51,996 nt of DNA from Nocardia niwae NBRC 108934 = DSM 45340. GTDB taxonomy: Bacteria; Actinomycetota; Actinomycetes; Mycobacteriales; Mycobacteriaceae. The stretch lies in NCBI RefSeq assembly GCF_001613465.1, contig NZ_BDCK01000051.1, forward strand, positions 1 through 51,996, read 5' to 3'. A program made the translations under genes and the position numbers. This document shows positions 1 through 36,669 of this stretch, piece after piece. Positions within the stretch are counted from its first letter, which is position 1; each line of letters starts with the position of its first letter. Below the pieces are notes generated by a model. The model did no database searches, was not told the origin of the DNA, and saw nothing but the letters and a program-made list of their open reading frames with translations.

Positions 1-1
1 C

Positions 2-9352
<9,351 letters not shown>

Positions 9353-9393
9353 CCGCCGGGCGGGCGTGACACGTGGCATCGAAGAGGCGAGAC

Positions 9394-9400
9394 AGAGGAA
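9394..9400 (+). promoter_or_regulatory. Ribosome binding site that sets the start of the loading-module PKS
   Basis: AGAGGAA lies 5 bases before ATG 9406. An in-frame GTG at 9373 would add 11 residues but has no comparable site, and the protein from 9406 begins directly with the ketosynthase fold, as expected for a loading protein without a docking helix. The site lies in the 53-base gap after the stop of the thioesterase gene, which suggests one polycistronic message. Confidence 0.7.
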
Positions 9401-9405
9401 ATCTC

Positions 9406-25836
<16,431 letters not shown>

Positions 25837-25860
25837 ACTGCACGATCAGGAGCCCCACCG

Positions 25861-28800
25861 ATGGCCGACACCGACGAGCTACGCCGCTATCTGAAGAAGA
25901 CCGCGAAGGAGCTCTACGAGACCAAACAACACCTGCGCGAACTCACCGATCGGACGCGGGAGCCCATCGCCATCGTCGGGATGGCCTGCCGGTACCCGGG
26001 CGGCGTCCGATCCGCCGAGGACCTGTGGCGCGTAGCCGCCGAGGGCGTGGACGCCGTCGGCGGGTATCCCTCCGACCGCGGCTGGGACCTGGAGCGGTTG
26101 TTCGATCCCGATCCGGACGTCCCGGGGACGGTCTACACGCGGGAGGGCGGTTTCCTCGACAGCGTGGCCGATTTCGACGCGGGCTTCTTCGGCATCAGCC
26201 CGCGCGAGGCCGCCGCGATGGACCCACAGCAGCGCTTGATGCTCGAGGCGGCCTGGGAGGCCCTGGAAGACGCAGGCATCGACCCGCTGTCGCTGCGCGG
26301 TAGCGACACCGGCGTGTTCGCCGGGGTGGCCCACCAGAACTATGGGCCCCGCGTCGGCTCCCCCGATATCACGGCCGAAACGGAAGGCCATGCCTATCTG
26401 GGTGTTTCCAGCAGCGTGCTGTCTGGCCGGATCGCCTACACCCTCGGGCTGGAGGGGCCTGCGGTCTCGATCGACACGGCATGCTCGTCGTCGCTGGTCG
26501 CCCTGCACCTCGCGTCCAGGGCGCTGCGCAACGGCGACGCCACCCTGGCCTTGGCGGGCGGGGTCACCGTGATGTCGGATCCGTCCCTGCTCATCGCGTT
26601 CGCGCGGCAGCGCGCCCTCTCTCCCGACGGCCGGTGCCGGGCATTCGCGGCGGCGGCCGACGGCACCGGTTTCTCCGAGGGACTCGGCGTGCTGGTGCTC
26701 GAACGGCTCTCCGACGCACGGCGGCACGGGCACACCGTCCTGGCGGTCGTCCGCGGCAGCGCGATCAACCAGGACGGCGCGAGCAACGGACTTACCGCGC
26801 CGAACGGCCGGTCGCAGGAAGCCGTGATCGGGCAGGCGTTGCGCGACGCGGGCTTGGCGCCCGCCGACGTCGACGTGGTGGAAGCGCACGGTACGGGCAC
26901 GATGCTGGGCGATCCGATCGAAGCCCGGGCGCTGATCGCCGCCTACGGCGCTCGGGAGACCGAGACGCCCTTGCGGCTGGGATCGCTGAAATCGAATATC
27001 GGGCACACCTCGGCCGCGGCGGGCGTCGGGGGCGTGATCAAGATGGTGCAGGCCATGCGGCACGAAATGCTGCCGAAGACCTTGCACATCGACGCGCCCA
27101 CTCCCCATGTGGACTGGTCGGCGGGTACCGTGCGGCTGCTGCGGGAGAGCGAGCCGTGGCCCACCGGTGCCAGGGTCCGGCGCGCGGGCGTGTCGTCGTT
27201 CGGCGCCAGCGGCACCAACGCCCATGTCGTCCTCGAGGAAGCGCCCGCCGACCCGGCCCCCGCCGAAACGGAGTCCGAGCCCGCTCCCGCCGAAACGAAA
27301 GACGCGTCACTGCACGCCGTTCCATTGCTGTTGTCGGCGGGTTCCGGCGCCGCACTGCGGGAACAGGCGGACCGCTTGCGCCGCTGGATGACCGACGCCC
27401 CGGAGACGGATTCGCGGGATCTCGCGCATTCGCTGCTCACCTCCCGTGCTCGGCTGGAGTGGCGAGGCGCGGTCGTCGGCCGTGACCGGGACGAACTCCT
27501 GGCCGGTTTGGCGGCCCTCGCCGAGGGACGCTCCACGCCGGGCGTGATCGAGAGCCGGGCTCGCGCGGGACGCACGGCGTTCCTGTTCACCGGTCAGGGC
27601 GCGCAGCGCGCCGGAATGGGACGGGAACTGTCCGCGGCGTTCCCGGTGTTCGCGGCGGAGCTGGACCGGGTGTGCGCCGAATTCGATCCGCTGCTCGGAC
27701 GTTCGCTGAAGGACCTCCTCTGTGCCGAGGCGCCGGACGGCGACAGCGCGCCGGGACCGCTGGATCGGACCGAGTTCACCCAGCCCGCGCTGTTCGCCTT
27801 CGAGGTGGCGCTGTACCGGCTCGTCGAATCCTTCGGTGTGGCCCCGGATGTGCTGCTCGGCCATTCCATCGGCGAACTGGCGGCGGCGTATGTCGCCGGA
27901 GTGTGGTCGTTGCCCGACGCGTGTGCGCTGGTGGCGGCACGCGGCCGTCTCATGGGGGGCCTGCCGGCGGGCGGCGCGATGCTGGCGGTGGCGGTGCCGG
28001 AAGAGGAGGCGTCGGCCGCGCTCGACGCGTACCACGGCCGGGTCTCCGTGGCGGCGGTGAACGGGCCGTCGTCGGTGGTGCTGTCGGGTGACGCCGACGC
28101 GGTCGCGGAGATCGAGCGGCACTTCGGCGACCGAGGCCGCCGGACGAACCGGCTGCGCGTCAGCCACGCCTTCCATTCGGCGCGGATGGACCCGATGCTG
28201 TCCGAGTTCCGGACGGTGGCTTCCGGTGTCGCCTATCGACGGCCGACGATCCCGATCGTCTCGAACGTCTCGGGGGCGACGGCAGGCGACGAGCTGACCG
28301 ATCCCGAGTACTGGGTCCGTCAGGTCCGGGCGGCGGTGCGGTTCGCGCCGGGCGTCCGGGCGCTGGCCGCGAGCGGGGTGGTGCGGTTCCTGGAGATCGG
28401 TCCCGACGCGGTGCTGACCGCGATGACCCGGGAATGTCTCGCCGACCAACCCGATATCGAGGCCCGCTGCACGGTGGTCGCCGCCGCGCGGCGTGGCGCG
28501 GACGAGGCCGGGCAGCTCACCGCTTTCCTGGCCGCCGCCCACGCCGCGGGCGCCGAAGTGGATTGGCGGCCGCTGTTCGCCGGCCGCGCGCCGCGCCGAG
28601 TCGCCTTACCCACCTACGCTTTCCAGCGTCAGCGGTACTGGCTGCCGCCGACCGACGGGATCGGCGATGTGAGCCGCGCCGGTCTGACCGCGATGGACCA
28701 CCCGATGCTCGGCGCGGCGCTGGCCCTGGCCGGCACGGACGAGTGGCTGTTCACCGGCCGCCTGTCCACGCTGTCACAGCCGTGGCTGGCCGACCACACG

Positions 28801-31800
28801 GTGTTCGGCACGGTGCTGTTGCCCGGCACCGCGTTCGTGGAGTTCGCGCTGGCGGTCGGCGCGCGACTGAACGCCGCGACGGTCGACGAACTGGTCCTGG
28901 AGGCGCCGTTGCGGCTGGACGAGGGAACCGAGGTCGATCTCCAGATCAGCGTCGAATCACCCGACGACGCGGGGCGCAGGCGCTTCGTCATCGCGTCGCG
29001 GACAGTCGGTGACCGGACCGCCGGGTCCACGCACGCACGCGGTGTACTCGCGCCCGCCACCGAAGACGCGCCGGACTCCGGCGGTACGGACGGGCCGGCC
29101 CCGGACGAGGACGTGACGACCGGAGACGCGCTGTACGACGAACTGGCCGCACGCGGCCTCGATTACGGACCCGCATTCCGTGGCGTGCGCCGGATCTGGC
29201 GCCGCAACGACGCCGTCCTGGCCGAAGTGCGTCTCGGCGAGACGACTTCGGATGCCTCGCGTTTCGGTGTGCACCCAGCTCTGCTCGATGCCGCACTGCA
29301 CGCCGCTGTCGACGTATTGGCCGCCGATTCGCCCGCACATCACGCGCCGCTGCCGTTCTCCTTCGCCGGCGTGCGGTTGTCTCGTGGTGGCGCGAGCGCG
29401 GCGCGGGCGCTGATCCGGCCCATGGGCGCGGACGGGGTGCGGGTCGAGTTGCGCGACGATATGGACGCGTCGCTGCTCACCATCGACGCGCTGCAGGCGC
29501 GGCCGGTCGACCGCGAGGCGGTGCGCGACACCCCCTCGGCCGCACCCCACGGTCTCTACGACGTGCAGTGGGTGGCGGTGTCCTCCGGCGCGCCGTCCGG
29601 CGCGGTGCGGCTGGCCGCGGTCGGCGGACCAGCCCGATCCGATTTCGACGAACACCATCCGGATATGGCCGCGCTGACCGCGGTCGCCGGGACCTCCAAC
29701 GGCCGCCACGCCGATGCGGTGGTGTGGTTCGCCGAGCCCGGAACCGGGCACACCGACAGCGCCGAGGCCGACAGCGTGCGCCGCAGCGCGAACACCGCGC
29801 TTGTCACGGTGCAGTCCTGGTTGCGCCTGCCCGAGTCCGCCGATACCCGGCTGGTCGTGGTGACCCGCAACGGCGCCGGGCGGCCGGGCGAGGATCCGGA
29901 CCTGGCGGCCGCGGCGACCTGGGGACTGCTGCGCAGCGCGCAATCGGAGCATCCGGGCCGGATCGTCCTGGTGGACGCCGAGCGCGGCGCGGTCGTCGGG
30001 CCCGAGCTGATCTCGGTGGCCCTCGCCACCGACGAGCCTCAGCTGGCGGCGCGCGACGGCGACCTGCTCGCGCCCCGGCTCACCCGGCGCGGCGAGGCGA
30101 CCGGCGCGCCCGTCAACCTGGGTTCGGGCGCGGTGCTGATCACCGGCGGCACAGGTGGATTGGGTGCCCTGGTGGCCCGGCACCTGGCCGCGACGCATGG
30201 TGTGCGGGACCTGGTCTTGGTGTCCCGCCGTGGCGAACGCGCCGACGGTGTGGCCGAGCTGGTCGCCGAACTGACCGGACTCGGTGCCCAGCCGCGGGTG
30301 CTGGCCTGCGACGTCGCCGACCGTGCCGCGGTGCTGGCCCTGCTCGGCCAGTTGGCCGACGGTCCGGAGCTGACCGCCGTGATCCATGCCGCGGGCGTCC
30401 TGGACGACGCGACGCTCGACGCGCTCACTCCCGACCGGATCGAACGGGTCTTCGCGCCCAAGGTCGACGCCGCCCTCCACTTGGACGAACTCACCCGGGA
30501 CCGGAACCTTTCGGCGTTCGTTCTCTTCTCGTCGATCGCCGCGGTCCTGGGCTCGGCGGGCCAGGGCAATTACGCCGCCGCCAACTCGGTGCTGGACGCG
30601 CTGGCCCGGCGTCGCGCCGCGGCGGGACTGCCCGCGGTCACGGTGGCCTGGGGCCCGTGGAATCAGAACGGCGGGATGACCGCCGACCTGGGCCGCGCCG
30701 GTCTGGAACGGCTGTCGCGCATGGGTTTCCGGCCCCTGACCGAGTCCGACGGACTCGCGTTGTTCGACCGTGCCGCGGGCGCGGGCACGCCGCTGGTCGC
30801 CGCCGTGGATTTCGACACCGCGGCATTGTCCGCGCAGGCCCGCGCGGGGTTGCTGCCGCCGCCGCTGCGTTCGCTGGTGGCGGTACCGCGCCGCGCCGCA
30901 GGGGGCGGCGGCGACTTGGCGGAGCGGCTCGCGTCGGCGCCACCGGACCGCAGCGACGAGATCGTGCTGGAATTCGTGCGCGGGCAGGTCGCCGAGGTAT
31001 TGGGCCACCCAACGGGCGATCTCATCGAGGCCGACAAACCGTTCAGCGAGCTGGGATTCGACTCGCTGGGCGCGGTGGACCTGCGCAATCGCCTCACCAA
31101 GGCCACCGGTCTGCGTCTTCCGTCCACCCTCGCCTTCGACCACCCGACTTCGGCCGCCGTCGCTCGGTTGCTGCGTTCCCGGATCGAGGGCGCCGGACCG
31201 GGAGTCCGCCGCGCGCGGCAGCGCACGCGAGCCGACGAACCGATCGCGATCGTCGGCATGGCCTGCCGATACCCCGGCGGAGTCGGCTCGCCGGACGAGC
31301 TCTGGGATCTGGTGGCCTCGGGTACGGACGCCATCAGTGAGTTCCCGGCGGATCGCGGCTGGGATCTGGATCGCTTGATCCATCCGGACCCGGAGCACCC
31401 CGGCACCTCCTACGTCAAGGAGGGCGGGTTCTTGACGGACGCGGCCGACTTCGACGCCGGATTCTTCGGAATCGGCCCGCGGGAGGCGAACGCGATGGAC
31501 CCGCAGCAGCGCTTGCTGCTGGAGGTGTCGTGGGAAGCGCTCGAGCACGCGGGTATCGATCCGGTGTCGCTGCGGGGCACCGACACCGGCGTCTACACGG
31601 GAGTGATGTATCAGGACTACGAGGTCTTGACCCGCAAAGCCGGTCCCGAGGCCGAAGGCTATGTCGGTACCGGCTCGGCGGCGAGTGTGGTCTCGGGGCG
31701 CATCGCGTATTCGCTCGGCCTGGAAGGCCCCGCGATGACGGTGGACACGGCGTGCTCATCCTCGCTGGTGGCGCTGCACGTGGCGTGCCGGGCGCTGCGT

Positions 31801-34800
31801 CAGGGGGAGAGTTCGCTCGCCCTGGTGGGCGGTGCGACGGTGATGGCCACGCCCACGGTGTTCGTGGAATTCTCCCGTCAGCGCGGCCTGGCCGCGGACG
31901 GGCGGTGCAAATCGTTCTCGGCCGCCGCCGATGGGGTGGCCTGGGCGGAGGGCGCGGCCGTCCTGGTGGTCGAACGGCTGTCGGACGCACGGCGGCTCGG
32001 CCACAACGTGCTCGCGGTGGTGCGCGGCAGCGCGGTGAACCAGGACGGCGCCAGCAACGGCCTCACCGCGCCGAACGGCCCGTCGCAGGAGCGCGTGATC
32101 GCGGCCGCGCTGGCCGATGCCGGGCTCGGCCCCTCCGACGTGGACGCCGTGGAAGCGCACGGGACCGGCACGACCTTGGGCGACCCGATCGAGGCACAGG
32201 CGTTGCTCGCCACCTACGGTCAGGGCCGTCCGGAAGGTCCCCTGCGGGTCGGATCGCTCAAGTCCAATATCGGCCACACGCAGGCGGCGGCCGGTGTCGG
32301 CGGCGTGATCAAGATGGTGCAGGCCCTGCGCCACGAAGTGTTGCCGAGAACTCTGCACGCGGACGAACTCTCCCCGCACGTGGATTGGTCGGCCGGATCG
32401 GTGCGGGTGCTGACCGACGCCGAGCCGTGGACCGTCGGTAACCGGGTGCGGCGCGCGGGAGTGTCGTCGTTCGGCATCAGCGGCACGAACGCGCATGTGA
32501 TCCTCGAGGAAGCGCCCCCGTCCGCGCACGACGAGCGCACGGCGGCGGGCCCCGATCCGGTGGCGGGCGACGCGGTGCCGCTCGTGGTCTCCGGGAAAAC
32601 CTCCGAAGCGCTGCGGGCTCAAGCCGAACGCTTGCGCTCCTGGCTGCGGGACGAGCCGGAGATCGACTCGTGGCGGGTGGCGCGCGCGCTGCTCGACTCC
32701 CGCGCGCTCCTGGATCGCCGCGGCGTGGTGGTCGGACGCGATCGGCAGGAACTGCTCGCCGGGCTGGCCGCGCTGGCGGCGGGCGCGGCATCGCCTCATG
32801 CGGTCGAAGCACAGGCGGTGCCGGGTGCCACGGCCTTCCTGTTCACCGGCGGCGGCGCGCAGCGCGTCGGCATGGGCGCGGACCTGTACCGGGCGTTCCC
32901 GGTCTTCGCGACCGCTCTGGAGGAAGTCTGCGCGGAGTTCGACCGGCATCTCGGAGGTTCGCTGCGGGAGGTGATGTTCACCGACGCGGCCGGGGTGCTG
33001 GATCGGATGGACTGGATGCAGCCCGCGTTGTTCGCGTTCGAGGTGGCGATGTTCCGGCTGCTGGAGTCGTACGGTCTCGTACCGGATGTGCTGGCGGGTC
33101 ACTCGCTCGGCGAACTCGTCGCGGCATACGTGTCCGGGGTCTGGTCGCTCGCCGACGCCTGTGTCCTGGTGGCGGCGCGAGGACGGTTGATGGGGGCCGC
33201 GCCCTCCGGTGGGGCGATGCTGGCGGCCGCGGTGTCGGAGACGGAAGCGGAGGACCTGCTGACCGGCCTCGGCGACCGGCTCGCGATCGGGGCGGTGAAC
33301 GGCCCGGAGTCGGTGGTGTTCTCGGGGCACGCCGATGCCGTCGGCGAGATGCAGCGGCGGCTGACCGAGGCGGGACGCAAGACCACCCTGCTGCGGATCT
33401 CGCACGCGTCCCATTCGATGCTGATGGAGCCTGTGCTGGAGGAATTCCGTGCGGTGGCCGAGGGGCTGACCTATCGCAGGCCGACCGTGCCGATCGTGTC
33501 GAACGTTTCCGGCGCGCAGGCCGGTGACGAGGTGTGCGATCCGGGCTACTGGGTGGCGCAGGTGCGCAGCTGTGTGCGTTTCGCTCCCGGGGTGCGCAGT
33601 CTCCTCGACGCCGGGGTACGCCGTTTCGTCGAGGTCGGGCCGGACGCCGCGCTCACCGCGATGACCGGGGAATGCCTGGCCGAGCGTCCGGAGGTGGCGG
33701 CGAAGTCGCTGGTGGCGGCGTCGTCGCGGCGGTCGGTCGACGAGGTGGCCCAGTTCGTCACCCTCCTCGCGCAGTCCTACGCCGCAGGGGTACCGGTGCG
33801 CCTGCGGTCGCTGCTGCCCGCGGGAGACACGCGGGTGGCGCTGCCGACGTACGCGTTCCAGCGCCGCCGCTATTGGGTGCAGCCCGCTCCCGAGGTCGTG
33901 ACGGGGTCGTTCGGGCATCCGCTGCTGACCAGCGCGGTACCGCTGGCCGGGAAGGACGAATGGCTGTTCACCGGCCGGTGCTCCACGCGTACCCAGCCTT
34001 GGATCGCCGACCACGCGGTGTTCGGCTCGGTATTGCTGCCCGGAACGGCCTTCGCGGAGATGGCCCTGGCCGCGGGCGCGCATCTGGACGCCGGGGTGGT
34101 CGAGGAACTCCTGTTGCAAGCTCCCCTCCTGCTCAGCGCGGGCGTCGAAACCGATGTGCAGCTGACTGTCGGTGGGCGGGACGAGGAAGGGCGGCGCAGT
34201 TTCACCATCCACTCCCGCCCGGCGGCCCGGGACGCGGCCGACACGCAGGCGTGGGTACAGCACGCCAGCGGTGTCTTGAGCACGGCAGACGAGGACCTCG
34301 CGCCGGTCTGGGGCGAACGGGCATGGCCGCCTCCGGATGCGGCGCCGTCGGACGGGTCGCTCTACGACCGGCTGGCGGAACGCGGCCTGGACTACGGTCC
34401 CGGCTTCCAAGGCGTGACCGCGCTGTGGTCGCGCGGTGAGCAGACTTTCGCCGAGGTCTCCCTCGACGAATCCGTCACCGCCGCGGCGGCGTCGTACGGT
34501 ATCCACCCGGCGCTGCTGGACGCCTGCCTGCACGCGGCGCTCGGCGATCTGATCGGTGAGCTGCCCGCCGAGCAGGTGCCGTTGCCCTTCTCGTTCGCCG
34601 GTGTGCGGTTGTGGCGACCTGGACCCACCGCCGTGCGCGTTCACGTCGTCCGCGATGCCGAGGGCCAGGTCGCGATCGACATCGCCGACGAGACCGGCTC
34701 GCCCGTGGCGCGCATCGATGCGGTCTCCGCTCGTCCCATCGCGGCCGACGCCCTGGGGCCCGTGGCCGCGGGGCGTCGTGCGGCGCCCCTGCTCCTGCGC

Positions 34801-36660
34801 TGGACGCGCGCGGAGCTACCGGCGTTGCGGGCCGTGCCCGACCGCTTGGCGACGATGGGACCGACACGGGTATCCGGCGTCGAGCGCCGCTACGCCGATG
34901 TCACCGAACTGACTGCGGCCGAACCGCTTCCGGAAGTGGTCGTGTGGTCGCCCGGCGACGGTCCGGCGGGCCCGGTGGACCCGGGGACCGTGCGGCACGC
35001 GACACGTACGACATGGGAGTTGCTGCGGTCCTGGCTGTCGAGCGAGCGGCTGGCGGAGACTCGGCTCGTGGTGGCGACCCGCCGGGCGACGGGCTTGCCC
35101 GGCGAGTCGATCGATCTGGCCGCCGCGGCGGTGACCGGTCTGGTCCGCAGCGCGCAGTCGGAACAACCGGGCCGCATCGTGCTCCTGGACCACGACGAGG
35201 ACCTGGACGCGAAGACGGTGCTCGGCGTCATCGAATCAGGGCACGCCCAAGTGGCGGTCCGCAGGGGAGAACTCCACCTACCGCGCCTCGCCTCTGCCGA
35301 CCTACCCGAAACACTGCTCAGCACAGGCGTTTTCGGAGACGGAACGGTACTGGTCACCGGCGGGACCAGCGGATTGGGCGCGGTGCTCGCCCGGCACCTG
35401 GTCGTCGCACACGGCGTCCGGCATCTGCTGCTGGTGTCGCGCCGCGGCGCGTCCGCCGACGGGGTGGCGGAACTGGTCGCCGAGCTGGACGGGCTGGGTG
35501 CGCGCACCCGGGTCGCCGCGTGCGACGTGGCCGATCGCGAGGGTCTGGCCGCCGTGCTGGAGTCGATCGGGCAGGAGCATCCGCTGACGGCGGTCATCCA
35601 TTCCGCGGGCTTGATCGACGACGCCACCATCGAGACGCTGACCGAACGACAGCTCGATCGCGTGCTCGCGCCGAAGGTCGACGGCGCACTGCACCTGCAC
35701 GAGCTCACTCAGGGCCGGGATCTGGCGGCGTTCGTCGTGTTCTCCTCCGCGGCGGCGATTCTGGGGTCGCCCGGACAGGGCAACTACGCGGCCGCGAACG
35801 CGTTCCTCGACGGGCTCGCGCATGCCCGCCGCGCACAGGGGCTGCCCGGCTTGTCGGTCGCCTGGGGGCTGTGGAACCAAGGCACGGGCATGACCGCCGA
35901 GATGGACCGCGCCACGCTGGCGCGGCTGCAGCGCATGGGTCTGCGGATCCTCGGTGAGGCGGACGGGACGTCGCTGTTCGACGCCGCGCTCACCACGGAC
36001 GCGGCCGTGGTCGCCTGCGTCGAATTCGACCAGCCCGCCCTGGCGGCGCAGGCACGTGCCGGGCTGCTGCCCGAGGTGCTGAGCGGCCTGGTGCCCAGCC
36101 GTGCGCGGCGAGTCACGGCCGCGCGCACGTCCGGCGGTCTGCTGGCCGACCGGCTCGCCGCGGCGCCGGAGGACGAACGCGACGCGTTGGTGCTCGGATT
36201 CGTCCGCGAGCACGCCGCGGCGGTACTGGGCTACCGATCCGCGGACGCCATCGATCCCGAAACACCGTTCAGCGAGATGGGTTTCGATTCACTGGGCGGC
36301 GTCGAGCTGCGCAACCGCCTGTCGGAAGGCACGGGGACGCGTCTGCCCTCGACCCTGGTATTCAACTACCCGACGGTGAGCGCGGTGGCGAAATTGCTGC
36401 GGTCGCACTGGGAGGCGACCGCGACCACCTCGGCGATCGACGACCAGATCACCGCGCTCACCGCCTTGTTCGCGACGCTGCCGTCCGCGGAGGACAAAGC
36501 CCGGCTGGCCGAACGGATCCGCGCGGCGCTGACCGACGCCGTGGACGAACCCGAGTCCGAACCCGAGCCCGCCGCCGCGCAGGGCCGGGACGCCGTGGCG
36601 GCGGCCGCCACCGCGGACGAACTGTTCGCTCTCATCGACCAGCAGATCTCCGGAAAGTAG
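25861..36660 (+). CDS. Modular type I polyketide synthase, two KS-AT-DH-KR-ACP modules
   Basis: 3599 residues; AGGAG at 25848-25852 lies 8 bases before the ATG. Residues 1-33 form a charged coiled-coil docking helix that should pair with the tail of the preceding protein. First module: KS (Cys208), AT (Ser669; HAFH 769-772, malonyl), DH (His979, Asp1143), KR (LDD 1514-1516, B-type; Tyr1571), ACP (Ser1735). Second module: KS (Cys1965), AT (Ser2415; HASH 2515-2518; GQGAQ changed to GGGAQ at 2330-2334), DH (His2718, Asp2887), KR (IDD 3252-3254, Tyr3309), ACP (Ser3477). A C-terminal docking domain (about 3505-3599) shows it hands its chain to another PKS and does not release it. Each module should install a trans double bond. 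The extender unit of the second AT cannot be called with confidence. Confidence 0.95.
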   Translation: MADTDELRRYLKKTAKELYETKQHLRELTDRTREPIAIVGMACRYPGGVRSAEDLWRVAAEGVDAVGGYPSDRGWDLERLFDPDPDVPGTVYTREGGFLDSVADFDAGFFGISPREAAAMDPQQRLMLEAAWEALEDAGIDPLSLRGSDTGVFAGVAHQNYGPRVGSPDITAETEGHAYLGVSSSVLSGRIAYTLGLEGPAVSIDTACSSSLVALHLASRALRNGDATLALAGGVTVMSDPSLLIAFARQRALSPDGRCRAFAAAADGTGFSEGLGVLVLERLSDARRHGHTVLAVVRGSAINQDGASNGLTAPNGRSQEAVIGQALRDAGLAPADVDVVEAHGTGTMLGDPIEARALIAAYGARETETPLRLGSLKSNIGHTSAAAGVGGVIKMVQAMRHEMLPKTLHIDAPTPHVDWSAGTVRLLRESEPWPTGARVRRAGVSSFGASGTNAHVVLEEAPADPAPAETESEPAPAETKDASLHAVPLLLSAGSGAALREQADRLRRWMTDAPETDSRDLAHSLLTSRARLEWRGAVVGRDRDELLAGLAALAEGRSTPGVIESRARAGRTAFLFTGQGAQRAGMGRELSAAFPVFAAELDRVCAEFDPLLGRSLKDLLCAEAPDGDSAPGPLDRTEFTQPALFAFEVALYRLVESFGVAPDVLLGHSIGELAAAYVAGVWSLPDACALVAARGRLMGGLPAGGAMLAVAVPEEEASAALDAYHGRVSVAAVNGPSSVVLSGDADAVAEIERHFGDRGRRTNRLRVSHAFHSARMDPMLSEFRTVASGVAYRRPTIPIVSNVSGATAGDELTDPEYWVRQVRAAVRFAPGVRALAASGVVRFLEIGPDAVLTAMTRECLADQPDIEARCTVVAAARRGADEAGQLTAFLAAAHAAGAEVDWRPLFAGRAPRRVALPTYAFQRQRYWLPPTDGIGDVSRAGLTAMDHPMLGAALALAGTDEWLFTGRLSTLSQPWLADHTVFGTVLLPGTAFVEFALAVGARLNAATVDELVLEAPLRLDEGTEVDLQISVESPDDAGRRRFVIASRTVGDRTAGSTHARGVLAPATEDAPDSGGTDGPAPDEDVTTGDALYDELAARGLDYGPAFRGVRRIWRRNDAVLAEVRLGETTSDASRFGVHPALLDAALHAAVDVLAADSPAHHAPLPFSFAGVRLSRGGASAARALIRPMGADGVRVELRDDMDASLLTIDALQARPVDREAVRDTPSAAPHGLYDVQWVAVSSGAPSGAVRLAAVGGPARSDFDEHHPDMAALTAVAGTSNGRHADAVVWFAEPGTGHTDSAEADSVRRSANTALVTVQSWLRLPESADTRLVVVTRNGAGRPGEDPDLAAAATWGLLRSAQSEHPGRIVLVDAERGAVVGPELISVALATDEPQLAARDGDLLAPRLTRRGEATGAPVNLGSGAVLITGGTGGLGALVARHLAATHGVRDLVLVSRRGERADGVAELVAELTGLGAQPRVLACDVADRAAVLALLGQLADGPELTAVIHAAGVLDDATLDALTPDRIERVFAPKVDAALHLDELTRDRNLSAFVLFSSIAAVLGSAGQGNYAAANSVLDALARRRAAAGLPAVTVAWGPWNQNGGMTADLGRAGLERLSRMGFRPLTESDGLALFDRAAGAGTPLVAAVDFDTAALSAQARAGLLPPPLRSLVAVPRRAAGGGGDLAERLASAPPDRSDEIVLEFVRGQVAEVLGHPTGDLIEADKPFSELGFDSLGAVDLRNRLTKATGLRLPSTLAFDHPTSAAVARLLRSRIEGAGPGVRRARQRTRADEPIAIVGMACRYPGGVGSPDELWDLVASGTDAISEFPADRGWDLDRLIHPDPEHPGTSYVKEGGFLTDAADFDAGFFGIGPREANAMDPQQRLLLEVSWEALEHAGIDPVSLRGTDTGVYTGVMYQDYEVLTRKAGPEAEGYVGTGSAASVVSGRIAYSLGLEGPAMTVDTACSSSLVALHVACRALRQGESSLALVGGATVMATPTVFVEFSRQRGLAADGRCKSFSAAADGVAWAEGAAVLVVERLSDARRLGHNVLAVVRGSAVNQDGASNGLTAPNGPSQERVIAAALADAGLGPSDVDAVEAHGTGTTLGDPIEAQALLATYGQGRPEGPLRVGSLKSNIGHTQAAAGVGGVIKMVQALRHEVLPRTLHADELSPHVDWSAGSVRVLTDAEPWTVGNRVRRAGVSSFGISGTNAHVILEEAPPSAHDERTAAGPDPVAGDAVPLVVSGKTSEALRAQAERLRSWLRDEPEIDSWRVARALLDSRALLDRRGVVVGRDRQELLAGLAALAAGAASPHAVEAQAVPGATAFLFTGGGAQRVGMGADLYRAFPVFATALEEVCAEFDRHLGGSLREVMFTDAAGVLDRMDWMQPALFAFEVAMFRLLESYGLVPDVLAGHSLGELVAAYVSGVWSLADACVLVAARGRLMGAAPSGGAMLAAAVSETEAEDLLTGLGDRLAIGAVNGPESVVFSGHADAVGEMQRRLTEAGRKTTLLRISHASHSMLMEPVLEEFRAVAEGLTYRRPTVPIVSNVSGAQAGDEVCDPGYWVAQVRSCVRFAPGVRSLLDAGVRRFVEVGPDAALTAMTGECLAERPEVAAKSLVAASSRRSVDEVAQFVTLLAQSYAAGVPVRLRSLLPAGDTRVALPTYAFQRRRYWVQPAPEVVTGSFGHPLLTSAVPLAGKDEWLFTGRCSTRTQPWIADHAVFGSVLLPGTAFAEMALAAGAHLDAGVVEELLLQAPLLLSAGVETDVQLTVGGRDEEGRRSFTIHSRPAARDAADTQAWVQHASGVLSTADEDLAPVWGERAWPPPDAAPSDGSLYDRLAERGLDYGPGFQGVTALWSRGEQTFAEVSLDESVTAAAASYGIHPALLDACLHAALGDLIGELPAEQVPLPFSFAGVRLWRPGPTAVRVHVVRDAEGQVAIDIADETGSPVARIDAVSARPIAADALGPVAAGRRAAPLLLRWTRAELPALRAVPDRLATMGPTRVSGVERRYADVTELTAAEPLPEVVVWSPGDGPAGPVDPGTVRHATRTTWELLRSWLSSERLAETRLVVATRRATGLPGESIDLAAAAVTGLVRSAQSEQPGRIVLLDHDEDLDAKTVLGVIESGHAQVAVRRGELHLPRLASADLPETLLSTGVFGDGTVLVTGGTSGLGAVLARHLVVAHGVRHLLLVSRRGASADGVAELVAELDGLGARTRVAACDVADREGLAAVLESIGQEHPLTAVIHSAGLIDDATIETLTERQLDRVLAPKVDGALHLHELTQGRDLAAFVVFSSAAAILGSPGQGNYAAANAFLDGLAHARRAQGLPGLSVAWGLWNQGTGMTAEMDRATLARLQRMGLRILGEADGTSLFDAALTTDAAVVACVEFDQPALAAQARAGLLPEVLSGLVPSRARRVTAARTSGGLLADRLAAAPEDERDALVLGFVREHAAAVLGYRSADAIDPETPFSEMGFDSLGGVELRNRLSEGTGTRLPSTLVFNYPTVSAVAKLLRSHWEATATTSAIDDQITALTALFATLPSAEDKARLAERIRAALTDAVDEPESEPEPAAAQGRDAVAAAATADELFALIDQQISGK

Positions 36661-36669
36661 AGGAAAGTC

